DNA of 7,377 nt from Candidatus Colwelliibacteriota bacterium (GCA_014874305.1 JACWAO010000093.1:1-7377), one strand, 5' to 3'; shown: positions 1-7,075, numbered from the stretch's first letter. Made by a program: numbers and translations. The notes: a model not told the origin generated them from the sequence alone.

Positions 1-1336
1 CCGCGGTAACGTACGAAGCTTTCCCTATCTCTTCCAGCTCAGACTCTACCTCCCTCCTGCGGCCATCTCTTTTTCCTCTTTCGGCTTTTTCTGTCGCCTC
101 TTTCTCCGCTTTCACCCGCTCGGCTGCCTCTTGCTGACGTTCCGGACTTAACTTGCCGCTATCGAGTTCCGCGAGTTGGGCTTTAAGTCTTTCCGTTTCC
201 GCTTTAATCTCCGCGCTCTGGTACTGCGCCCTCCCCAACTCCTCAAGCCTAGCCTCCGCCTTTCTTCGATCATCATCTATGGCTTTCTGTTCCGGAGTCG
301 GCTGTTTTTCCGGCTGTCCAGAAACCGGTGCTTCCACTCCGTTTGGGGCGCCTTCCGCCGCAACCAGCGCGCTTTTTTCTTCCCTACCTATACCCTCTTT
401 CTCCTGGCCAACTCCTTCTTTGGCAAGCGAGGCGGATGCCGAAAAATCTGGCCCCGGCTGCCTAAAAGCGCCGGGATTCCATTTTCTTAAATCATCCCAA
501 CTTACCACCTTAGTTAATATTGTGCCGTCTTTATCCCACTTATAAACATTAACAAGACCGCCCTCTGTTTCTCCAGGAAACCACATGCCGTCCATCTCTC
601 CAGATGATCTTAAAATATTTGCCGTCCGGGTAAGTTTCATAGCCTTAAAAAGTTCAAGCCCCCATGATTGCTTTGGACCAATTTCTATGGTGGGGGGCGC
701 GGCTTTGGGCGCGCTCGCGGCCTTGGCGTCTAACCCCTTAAGCTCCTCCTCTAAAGATTTTTGCCTATCAATCGACTCCTGAGTTTTAACAGGATTCCCA
801 GCTATCTTTTCAAGTTCTTGATCTATTTCTTTTTTCCTATCTACACCCCCTTGAGCCGCGGCACTCTCCACGCTTGGAGGCACAACTTCGACGGGTTTCT
901 GCCCCTCCGGTTGTTCCGGTTGAGCTGAAACAGGCGCTGGCTCGGCCGATTCTGTTTCCGTTCTTCTTGGTGCCGGTGTAGGAGAAATTTCTAGTTCTGG
1001 TTTCGCATTTAAAGCCGCTTCGCTCGGCGTTAATCTCGGCCCCGCCTCACCAAAAGAGGAGATTCTTCCCGTAAGCAAGTCGTCTCTAGCTTGATTCTCC
1101 TGATCAAAGGTAAACCTTATTCCTTCCTTAACCTGCTTTATCTTATCCTGATTTTCCGGCGTGTTAGACAACCCCTTGAGCTCGTTTTGTAATTTACCGC
1201 GTTCCGCGTAAAGCGGGTTTACTATATCAAAATACGCGCGCTGGTCCGGAGTACTTTGGACAACATTTTCGTTTTTATCGAGCGCGGAAGCGCCGGCATT
1301 TTCTACGCCGTTCGATCCCAAATCATTGTTTCCATT
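1..1336 (-). CDS. Uncharacterised low-complexity / coiled-coil protein, 3' end outside window
   Basis: This frame stays open from ATG at 1336 to the window edge (445 codons plus one base, no stop), so the C-terminus is missing. I do not recognise the family. Layout: a polar N-terminus with a helical stretch (about residues 35-95); a Pro/Glu/Ala/Gln-rich linker (about 105-160); a charged helix (165-205); a compact block at about 217-292 that is rich in Trp and other aromatics (motifs such as MWFPGE, VYKWDKDG, SWDDLRKWN) and is the only part that looks globular; a second Pro/Gln linker; and a Glu/Lys/Arg coiled coil to the edge. No signal peptide or membrane segment is seen. The motif LEELGRAQY (Y372) recurs as LEEIGKASY (Y442), exactly 70 residues on. 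The start at 1336 has GAGG with an 8-base spacer, but an ATG at 1356-1358 in another frame is an alternative (see findings). A scaffold or surface-associated role is only a guess. Confidence 0.82.
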
Positions 1337-1380
1337 TCCCGGACCTCGCTCGCTCATCTCTTGTGTTAATTTTCACTTAA

Positions 1381-1409
1381 ATCATCCTACTAAAACTACC
1401 TATAGTCAA
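1381..1409 (-). promoter_or_regulatory. Candidate sigma70 promoter upstream of the left-edge gene
   Basis: On the minus strand TTGACT (1404-1409, 5 of 6 to TTGACA) is followed after exactly 17 bases by GATGAT (1381-1386, 4 of 6 to TATAAT). Transcription would begin near 1374, giving a leader of about 40 bases before the ATG at 1336. The site lies just after the ATPase stop codon, in an 85-base gap, and so would let the left-edge gene be expressed separately from the upstream genes. No hairpin-plus-T-run terminator is visible in the gap, so read-through is also possible. The call rests on consensus match alone. Confidence 0.4.
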
Positions 1410-1421
1410 CACCTATCGTAG

Positions 1422-3776
1422 CTACGCTCTCAGTCTTCTTAAAATATCCGCCTCCACTACGCTCCTCTGGCGCCCGTATTTAAGCCGCGCGATCTCCTTA
1501 ACGGATCTCGCTATCTCCTTGTCTCCGGACTGGGGAGGAGTGGTTTTGATATTAAACGGTTTTGCCGCCTGCCCGCCTATAAGCAGTTTCGCGTAAGCGT
1601 TGTAATTATCGATGTTTGTAAGATCGCTCTTGGAAAACGTTGGTTCGAACTCCTTGCCAAGTTCCTCCGCGTCGGGGACTCCCACGCGGAATACTACTTT
1701 CGATCCGACGTTTCCGAAAACAGAATCTTTTATCCTGTCGGTAAGCTGGGCGATAAACTGATGGGCGATAGTAAGATTTAACCTGTACTTCCTGGCCTCG
1801 GAAAGGATTACCGCGATCGAATCGGTCGTAAAGTTATGGAACTCGTCGATGTAAAGATAAAAATCCCTTCTTTGGTTTTCGTCTCCTATATCCACGCGGG
1901 AAAGCGCGGCCATAAGAAGCTTGCCGACGATAACCATTCCCAAGAGATTGGCATTTATATCCCCTATCCTTCCCTTCGACAGATTGACTATCAATACTTT
2001 CCCTCCATCTATTATTTCACGGAAGTTAAAAGCCGACTGGGTCTGCCCGATTATCGGACGGATATAATCATTCGCGGTGAAGTTGCTGAATTTGGATGTG
2101 ATGTACGGCGTGATGTTGGCTAAGGCCGCCTCTCCTCCGGCCTTAACGGCCTCCTTCTCCCAGAAATCTATCACCGCCGGATTGGTTATCCTTTTAAGTT
2201 TCCTTCCCCTGTACTCCGCGTCGGTAAACACCCGCGGCACTTCCATAAGAGTAGCCGGCTCGTTATGCATATCCTCCATAAGAAGGAGCAGGGCGTTTTT
2301 CATATACTGCTCGAACATCGGGCCCATCGTTTCCGGCGGAAAAAGCTTGTTAAAAATTCCCTGCATCTCGTTCACGATAAAAGTCTTCTCCTCCGGCCGC
2401 GCCAGATTATACTCCAGCATATTCAAGCCCACCGGCCGCTCAATATCCGACGGGTCCAGAACCACTATGTCGTCGTATCTTTCCTTCGGCGTCAAGGCCA
2501 TAATGCCCTCCGCCAAGTCTCCGTGGGGATCAATGATAGCCAGTCCTTTTCCGTTTTGCAGGTCATTGACCGCCATGTTTTTCAAGAGCGCGGATTTTCC
2601 GGTTCCTGTTTGCCCGATAACGTACAGATGTCTTCGGCGATCATCCTCTCCGAGCATAATCGTCTTCCTCTCGCCTCTGAAGATACTTTCCCCGAGTACG
2701 ACGCCGCTCGTCGGCAGGTTCGCCGGAGCCGGAGCCTCTTTGCTTTTAAGCCACTTAATCTTCTGCACGCCGATAGTCGAGGTCGGCAGGTGAAAGATGC
2801 TGGCAAGCTCGACGGCGTTAAGAATCATCGCTTGATTCGGATCAAACTGCCGGAACGAATAAAGAAACGTCAGGGTCTTCGCGTTCGCCGGCTTTACCGC
2901 GTACACCTCTCCCCTTCTTGGAGACTGAAACTGCGAGAAAGAGTCGGCGACGGCCATAACCAGGCTCTCGGAAGCGGCATAATCCGGAGCCGAGGCCAGC
3001 ACCCTGAAATTAACCTCGAAGAGTGGATGCCCGAGTTTTGATTCAAGTATCTTAACCATCTCCGCATCCACATCCTTAAGCTTCTCATCCTTTTCCTCTT
3101 TCTTCTGTGGGTTTATCGCTGTAGCAAAATCCTTAAGCGTGAAGCCGGTCGGACCGGAAATGACCTTTTCGGGGCTTTCTCCCTTTTTGAGTTCGCTTAT
3201 CTCGCGCAGGATGTTTTTCTTAACTGATGCTTTGGCCGGCCTGGCCACGATCTGTATGGCTATCCCCTCCCCGGCCTCGGCCACGTTCGCTAGTCCGCTC
3301 AGTATCGGAGCGAAAGTATCTATATTCGTATCCTCATACGTTCTTATGGGTAAAGCGTAATCGCCCCTTTGCTTTAAAAAAATTCCGGCCGATGCTCCGG
3401 TTGGATTAAAAATATTGTACTCCTCCGTTTCTTCGACTCTCGCGTCGGAAAACAATCCCTCCACTTGCCGCTTCACGGTCGGGATGGATGACGCGGGAAC
3501 CGAGATATAAAAATGTATTTCTTCGCCGATATGATGCACCGCCGCCTCGAGCGCGAAAGGAAGTTTCAATCCGGAAAGAAGACTGTAAAGCTGAGCAGAC
3601 TTGTTTATCTCCTCTTTTAAATCGGTCTCCGGCTCAGGCTGTTTCTGCGGTACGCTGACAAGAAGGAGTTTAAAGCGGAGCGATCCTATAATAGCCTGCT
3701 TTAGCGACGCCTTCCTCGCGAAGAACAGGAAGACCAGCAGAGCCGCCAAGACTATCGCGGGAACCGCGAATATCAT
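1422..3776 (-). CDS. Membrane-anchored VirD4/TraG-like type IV secretion/conjugation ATPase (HerA/FtsK-like fold)
   Basis: 784 residues. One N-terminal membrane helix (about residues 2-20) is followed by a positively charged RK, so the bulk is predicted cytoplasmic. Residues 40-350 form a large N-terminal region that I cannot name, with a Lys/Glu-rich stretch at 223-245. The motor follows: a strand then Walker A GQTGTGKS (388-395), IIDPHGDL (414-421) as in HerA/DUF87-like ATPases, Walker B YLYIDEF with D644/E645, and the downstream AHQFIAQL (671-678), which resembles the conserved Gln motif of the TraG/VirD4 group. Family members are hexameric ATPases that couple DNA or protein substrates to a secretion channel or pump DNA. 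The start is supported by AGGA with a 7-base spacer and by the ATGA overlap with the 136-residue gene upstream, indicating translational coupling. With a single TM and a long N-domain it is not a canonical VirD4. The general ATPase class is near certain. Coupling protein versus HerA-type translocase is open. Confidence 0.93.
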   Translation of the reverse strand: MIFAVPAIVLAALLVFLFFARKASLKQAIIGSLRFKLLLVSVPQKQPEPETDLKEEINKSAQLYSLLSGLKLPFALEAAVHHIGEEIHFYISVPASSIPTVKRQVEGLFSDARVEETEEYNIFNPTGASAGIFLKQRGDYALPIRTYEDTNIDTFAPILSGLANVAEAGEGIAIQIVARPAKASVKKNILREISELKKGESPEKVISGPTGFTLKDFATAINPQKKEEKDEKLKDVDAEMVKILESKLGHPLFEVNFRVLASAPDYAASESLVMAVADSFSQFQSPRRGEVYAVKPANAKTLTFLYSFRQFDPNQAMILNAVELASIFHLPTSTIGVQKIKWLKSKEAPAPANLPTSGVVLGESIFRGERKTIMLGEDDRRRHLYVIGQTGTGKSALLKNMAVNDLQNGKGLAIIDPHGDLAEGIMALTPKERYDDIVVLDPSDIERPVGLNMLEYNLARPEEKTFIVNEMQGIFNKLFPPETMGPMFEQYMKNALLLLMEDMHNEPATLMEVPRVFTDAEYRGRKLKRITNPAVIDFWEKEAVKAGGEAALANITPYITSKFSNFTANDYIRPIIGQTQSAFNFREIIDGGKVLIVNLSKGRIGDINANLLGMVIVGKLLMAALSRVDIGDENQRRDFYLYIDEFHNFTTDSIAVILSEARKYRLNLTIAHQFIAQLTDRIKDSVFGNVGSKVVFRVGVPDAEELGKEFEPTFSKSDLTNIDNYNAYAKLLIGGQAAKPFNIKTTPPQSGDKEIARSVKEIARLKYGRQRSVVEADILRRLRA

Positions 3777-4183
3777 ATCAGTTTCCTGGCTTGCATCTCG
3801 GCATACAACTTGTCGACCAAAGCGTCGTGAAAAGCGTCAAGGACGAACGGACCGGCGGACCTCGCCTGTTTAATCGCCTCATCCACCCCTTTGCGGAACG
3901 CCGAATCAAGCAGTCTCTCCACCTCGAGTTTAACCTCCTCCGGCGCCTGGTTAACATAATCGGGAAGGTAAGGAGACGGGGCAAGGCCGGAATTATCGGC
4001 ACCTTCCTGCTCCTTAACCTGAGTTTGCCCGCCGTAAACAACAGGACGCATAACTTGTTTTAAAACCTCCCTTGAGGAACCCTCTTCAGCCGACTTTTCT
4101 TTTACCTCGGCCGCGAGCCGCGCGATATCCGCCTCGATCGCCGACTGGGCCGCTCCGCTTCCCTCGATCTTCTCCATAGCCAT
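3773..4183 (-). CDS. Small conserved-looking protein coupled to the ATPase, function unknown
   Basis: 136 residues, no signal peptide or membrane segment, predicted mostly helical. The N-terminal half (to about 65) is charged and probably flexible or coiled coil. A short proline/tyrosine block, PSPYLPDYVNQAPEE (about 69-83), precedes a helical C-terminal domain ending in FVLDAFHDALVDKLYAEMQ. The stop overlaps the ATPase start as ATGA, so the two proteins are made together and may bind each other. A cytosolic partner or adaptor of the ATPase is the natural inference, but no motif proves it. The first ATG (4183) is used here; a second in-frame ATG lies two codons on. Neither has a well-spaced Shine-Dalgarno: GGGAAG is 12 bases before the first. 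The gene is separated from the upstream 612-residue gene by 73 bases. Confidence 0.85.
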   Translation of the reverse strand: MAMEKIEGSGAAQSAIEADIARLAAEVKEKSAEEGSSREVLKQVMRPVVYGGQTQVKEQEGADNSGLAPSPYLPDYVNQAPEEVKLEVERLLDSAFRKGVDEAIKQARSAGPFVLDAFHDALVDKLYAEMQARKLI

Positions 4184-4187
4184 GACT

Positions 4188-4249
4188 TAATAATACTTCC
4201 CGACAACACAAAAAAGAAGACCCTGTTTTTGCCGGTGGGAATAATATTA
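4188..4249 (-). repeat. AT-rich imperfect inverted repeat in the leader of the 136-residue gene
   Basis: In the minus-strand transcript the arm at 4237-4249 (TAATATTATTCCC) can pair with the arm at 4188-4201 (GGGAAGTATTATTA): 12 pairs with one U-U mismatch and one bulged G, around a 35-base loop. The second arm contains the only Shine-Dalgarno-like sequence (GGGAAG) upstream of the ATG at 4183, and the first arm would mask it. The long loop contains CCGGC, which can pair with GTCGG next to the arm as an alternative fold. No T-run follows the hairpin, so it does not look like a terminator. A regulatory role is inference. Confidence 0.4.
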
Positions 4250-4256
4250 CAGCAAC

Positions 4257-6095
4257 TTATGCCGCCGCACGCAGAGCCGCCTCTCTCGTCCTGTCGCTGG
4301 CAACAAGAGCCTGCCACAACGGAGACTGTTTTAACTTATCCGGGTCCTCGAAATCATCTTTGGCATCATTTTTTACATACTCCTCGACAAACCTCGCTAT
4401 AGTTTCATCATGTTCCCCGCTAAGCTTGGCAAGCGCGTCATTTAATTTTGTCAGATCGCCGTCCACCGCGTTCATAAACGCAGAATTAAGAAGATTGTCC
4501 ACGGCGCTTTCGGCGTATTCCTCCCCACCCCCTATGGCTCCAACAAGTTCCATCATTGCTCCATATATCTTTTCACACTCGGCGACGCTCGAACCGGTTG
4601 CCGCGATATACGACGCTTTTGACTCCAAGGAATCGAGTGATAATAAAATTTCTTGTCTTACTTCAGGAGTAAGAAAATCGGTGGTTGCTTTAATAGCTCC
4701 GGCGAGTCTCACAACATTTTCCGGATTAAAATCTTTTTCAGCCTCACTCTCCACCACCTCGTCTATCTTTCGCTTCGGAAGATCAAAAAACTCTTCTCTA
4801 GTTAGAGAACGCAGGGCTTTATAAGACTCGTACTTCTCATCTCCTATCTCGTGCCTGAAGTACTCGGCTATATTCCCATACTCCGCAGGATCGAAAAGCA
4901 CCATCGCCGATTTAAGCTCGTCCATCCGTCCCTCGTACTCGGCTATAAAAAACAAGTCGCCCAACTGCGAATAAAAAGAGTCGAATGTTTTTTGCATTTC
5001 CGACAAGTACCCATCCAGATACTCCCGCATGATTCCTGTAACGCCATCCGCGTCCTTTACGGACCCGCTTTCGTAAGCGGCCTTCGTGGCCTCGAGATAT
5101 TTTTTTACATCATAGAAGGCGGCTAGTTCCGTATGCAGTCTTCCCTTCTTTAACTCCTCAAAGTTGGCGATCAATTCGCTCTTAGAAGAAAACACAACGC
5201 GCCTGGCGCGATCGGCTAAGGCATCAAACTGCATCTTCCTAATCGTCTCCGATCCCAGCCCGATTAATTCCAGAGAACGATGAAACTCTTTTCTGGCGGC
5301 TTCGCTCTTCGCAATATCATGTCCGCTGAGAGCTTCGAACGCTTCATATATAGAATGCGCGTTCTCATGGCGCATGCTTTCCGCCTCGTCCTCAGGATCT
5401 CCGGATTTTCTTACGACATTGAATACGGTTCCGGGAAAGTGCGCGCCATACATGCCGCGATCGTAGCCCAGCTTCTCCATCCCCTTGTCATCCAGCAGGA
5501 AACTTATACTAAGGCTGGAAAAGGCGGTTTCTCTTTCTACAGCACGCAGACTGGATATTCTTCCCGGCATTTCAACACCGCCTGGATTATGCCTAAACCT
5601 CTCATATTGCCGCACCTTATCTTTAAGAATCGGCCTCGCGCTACTAAGCGTTCTAAGGATGCGGACGTCCGGATCGTTATTTATCTCTCTTATTCGGTCT
5701 ACAAGCTCGCCGCGCCTCTCTTCTAATCCGGCTCCCTCGGGAGAGGAAAAGTCGAACTCTATTTTCTCTATAGTTTTATCAACTTCTTCTTGCTCCCGGA
5801 CTAAAGCTCTTTCTTCTTCCAGCTTAACATCCGCCGCGGTGCCATATCTCTCCAATACATCCTCTATCTTCGCGTCGACGGCAGACACGAACTCCGCCCC
5901 TCGCAGATCAGTCCTTTCAAGAACGGAACGCAACTCGGTTATAGTGCCTATGCGCTCCTTAAGCTTCTCGTGAACCCCGTCCTCAAGCTCCGCGTCGTGT
6001 TCGGCTACATCTTCTAAAACCGGCTTCTCTATTTTTTCTAAATCAGCGTCCCCGCCGGCATCCATTGGGGATTCGAATTTCGGAAAGTTTTCCAT
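4257..6095 (-). CDS. Uncharacterised 612-residue soluble protein with HExxH metallopeptidase-like motif
   Basis: I do not recognise a named family. The N-terminal 165 residues are acidic and helical (many Glu/Lys heptads, likely coiled coil). A central block (about 175-335) holds MYGAHFPGTVFNVV, then MRHENAHSIYEAFEAL with HENAH at 243-247 (bases 5355-5369), which fits the zinc-binding HExxH signature. E307 (SELIANFEE) or E323 (HTELAAFY) could be the third, gluzincin-type ligand. The arrangement of a strand-rich segment, HExxH helix and downstream Glu is the usual zincin order. The C-terminal 280 residues are helical and acidic. No signal peptide or membrane helix, so cytoplasmic. The start ATG has GGAG with a 7-base spacer and lies 4 bases after the htpX stop, so it shares the htpX transcript. 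Metallopeptidase activity is inferred from one motif only; a structural helical protein with a chance HExxH is the alternative. Confidence 0.88.
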   Translation of the reverse strand: MENFPKFESPMDAGGDADLEKIEKPVLEDVAEHDAELEDGVHEKLKERIGTITELRSVLERTDLRGAEFVSAVDAKIEDVLERYGTAADVKLEEERALVREQEEVDKTIEKIEFDFSSPEGAGLEERRGELVDRIREINNDPDVRILRTLSSARPILKDKVRQYERFRHNPGGVEMPGRISSLRAVERETAFSSLSISFLLDDKGMEKLGYDRGMYGAHFPGTVFNVVRKSGDPEDEAESMRHENAHSIYEAFEALSGHDIAKSEAARKEFHRSLELIGLGSETIRKMQFDALADRARRVVFSSKSELIANFEELKKGRLHTELAAFYDVKKYLEATKAAYESGSVKDADGVTGIMREYLDGYLSEMQKTFDSFYSQLGDLFFIAEYEGRMDELKSAMVLFDPAEYGNIAEYFRHEIGDEKYESYKALRSLTREEFFDLPKRKIDEVVESEAEKDFNPENVVRLAGAIKATTDFLTPEVRQEILLSLDSLESKASYIAATGSSVAECEKIYGAMMELVGAIGGGEEYAESAVDNLLNSAFMNAVDGDLTKLNDALAKLSGEHDETIARFVEEYVKNDAKDDFEDPDKLKQSPLWQALVASDRTREAALRAAA

Positions 6096-6099
6096 GCGC

Positions 6100-6990
6100 T
6101 TACTCCATATTCTTCAGGGCGGCGACTCTTTCTTCTATTGGAGGATGCGTCATAAATAGTCTCTCAATCCACGAAGCCTTTTTCTTATTCTTATAAGGAT
6201 CGCTTAACCAAAGATGTGCGGTGGCCGTGTTCGCCCTCCTCATCGGTATCGTGTTTTGCTCTATCTTCTGAAACGCGCTTATAAGCCCCTCGGGATAACG
6301 GGTGAGAAGCACGCCGGACGCGTCCGCCAGGAGTTCTCTTTTGCGGGAAATAGCGAGCTGGATAAGCGTAGCGACTATGGGAGAAATTATGGCCAGCCCT
6401 AAAGCGATAATGATAGTAAGCGCGCCGCCGTTCCCTCTCTCCTCATCAAAACCCCAAAAAAAGGAGTTCAGGAGCCAGTTGGCCATAAGAGAAATCATTC
6501 CGACCAGAACCACGACGACCGAGGAGACTAAGATGTCCCTATTGCCGACATGTGAAAGCTCGTGAGCGATTACCCCCTCAAGCTCGGTCTTGTCCATTAT
6601 CCTCAAAAGTCCGGCGGTTACGGCGATAGAAGCGTGCTCCGGATCGCGGCCGGTGGCAAAAGCGTTCGGGGCCGCCTCGGGAACAAGATAAATCTTCGGC
6701 GTCGGCAGACCGGCGGTTATCGCCAGATTCTCCACGATCCGGTAAAGCTCCGGCGCGTCCTCCTTCTTGATAAGCCTGCCGCCGGCGGTGGCTAAAGCGA
6801 TCTTATCCGACCACCAGTAGCCAGCGAAACTCATCACGACGCTGAAAATTATAGCTATGATAAGTATGAGCGAGTTTCCGTAAAGCTGGCTGAAAACAAA
6901 GCCCAGCCCTATCACGACAATCAGAAAAAAAGTGAAGATAAGATAGGTTTTGCGGATATTGGAGTCTTTATAAGAGTAAACGCTTGCCAT
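6100..6990 (-). CDS. htpX: HtpX-like M48 membrane zinc metallopeptidase
   Basis: 296 residues, the usual HtpX length. Two N-terminal membrane helices (about 15-34 and 39-59), the catalytic segment VIAHELSHVGNRD with zinc ligands H143 and H147 and general base E144, two further hydrophobic segments (about 154-175 and 188-212), and SRKRELLADASG with E219 as the third zinc ligand; THPPIEERVAAL near the end is the typical family tail. The family degrades misfolded or damaged membrane proteins from the cytoplasmic face. The frame is open upstream to 7125, but that extension reads through the heptamer repeat and gives an Arg-rich tail foreign to the family, so MASVYSYKDSNIRK at 6990 is chosen. No Shine-Dalgarno precedes it. 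Neighbours fit: lemA lies upstream, as in many bacteria, and the next gene follows after 4 bases. Confidence 0.96.
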   Translation of the reverse strand: MASVYSYKDSNIRKTYLIFTFFLIVVIGLGFVFSQLYGNSLILIIAIIFSVVMSFAGYWWSDKIALATAGGRLIKKEDAPELYRIVENLAITAGLPTPKIYLVPEAAPNAFATGRDPEHASIAVTAGLLRIMDKTELEGVIAHELSHVGNRDILVSSVVVVLVGMISLMANWLLNSFFWGFDEERGNGGALTIIIALGLAIISPIVATLIQLAISRKRELLADASGVLLTRYPEGLISAFQKIEQNTIPMRRANTATAHLWLSDPYKNKKKASWIERLFMTHPPIEERVAALKNME

Positions 6991-6993
6991 AAT

Positions 6994-6999
6994 AGTATA
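6994..6999 (-). promoter_or_regulatory. Possible -10 element abutting the htpX start
   Basis: TATACT (5 of 6 to TATAAT) ends three bases before the htpX ATG on the minus strand, in the same place where a ribosome binding site would be expected and is missing. Initiation 5-7 bases downstream would give a leaderless htpX message. No convincing -35 hexamer is found 16-18 bases upstream; that zone is inside the heptamer array. Weak call, based on position and a six-base match only. Confidence 0.2.
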
Positions 7000-7003
7000 A
7001 AAT

Positions 7004-7066
7004 CGTGAAACGTGAATCACGTACCGCGAATCGCGTTTTACGTTCCACGGTACGCGGTTCGCGATT
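7004..7066. repeat. Nine degenerate tandem heptamers between lemA and htpX
   Basis: The 63 bases divide into nine consecutive 7-base units without a gap. On the plus strand each begins with the tetramer pattern Y-R-Y-G (CGTG, CGTG, CACG, CGCG, CGCG, TACG, CACG, CGCG, CGCG) followed by three mostly A/T bases (AAA, AAT, TAC, AAT, TTT, TTC, GTA, GTT, ATT). The tetramers are self-complementary or complementary to each other, so the array reads alike on both strands. It fills most of the 85-base spacer after the lemA stop and ends 13 bases before the htpX start. The clear 7-base phase separates it from ordinary intergenic sequence. Heptameric short tandem repeats are known from cyanobacteria; whether this one is related is not known. 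Confidence 0.75.
7023..7065 (-). other. Stem-loop formed by the heptamer array in the lemA-htpX message
   Basis: Minus-strand bases 7065-7053 pair with 7035-7023: 13 positions with one C-A mismatch and one U-G wobble, GC-rich, around a 17-base loop (7036-7052). A second small hairpin, ACGTG/CACGT with a 3-base loop, lies downstream at about 7011-7023. Neither is followed by a proper T-run, so intrinsic termination is unlikely. The structure could slow an exonuclease, mark a processing site or simply follow from the self-complementary repeat units. Confidence 0.5.
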
Positions 7067-7075
7067 AAAGTTCTA

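Noticed and set aside
153..782. Plus-strand frames rich in Ser/Leu in the left region
   Set aside because: They mirror the Glu/Ala/Pro-rich codons of the open minus-strand frame and have no independent support.
2077..3041. Long plus-strand reading frames opposite the ATPase gene (238 and 258 codons)
   Set aside because: They lie antisense to clear ATPase motifs, overlap each other, and encode Ser/Arg/Leu-rich sequence typical of shadow frames.
4191..4220. Possible promoter with TATTAT before the 136-residue gene
   Set aside because: The matching -35 position reads TTCTTT, a poor fit, and AT-rich TATTAT is explained by the inverted repeat.
4202..4236. Possible intrinsic terminator (T-run TTCTTTTTT) after the 612-residue gene
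   Set aside because: Only a three-base CCC/GGG stem precedes the T-run, too weak for a terminator.
4839..4853. Second HExxH-like string (HEIGD, residues 415-419) in the 612-residue protein
   Set aside because: The last position is Asp, not His, so it does not fit HExxH; only HENAH at 243-247 does.
7004..7066. CRISPR array or transposon end
   Set aside because: The units are only 7 bases, with no spacers and no direct repeats of CRISPR size; no transposase or target duplication is nearby.
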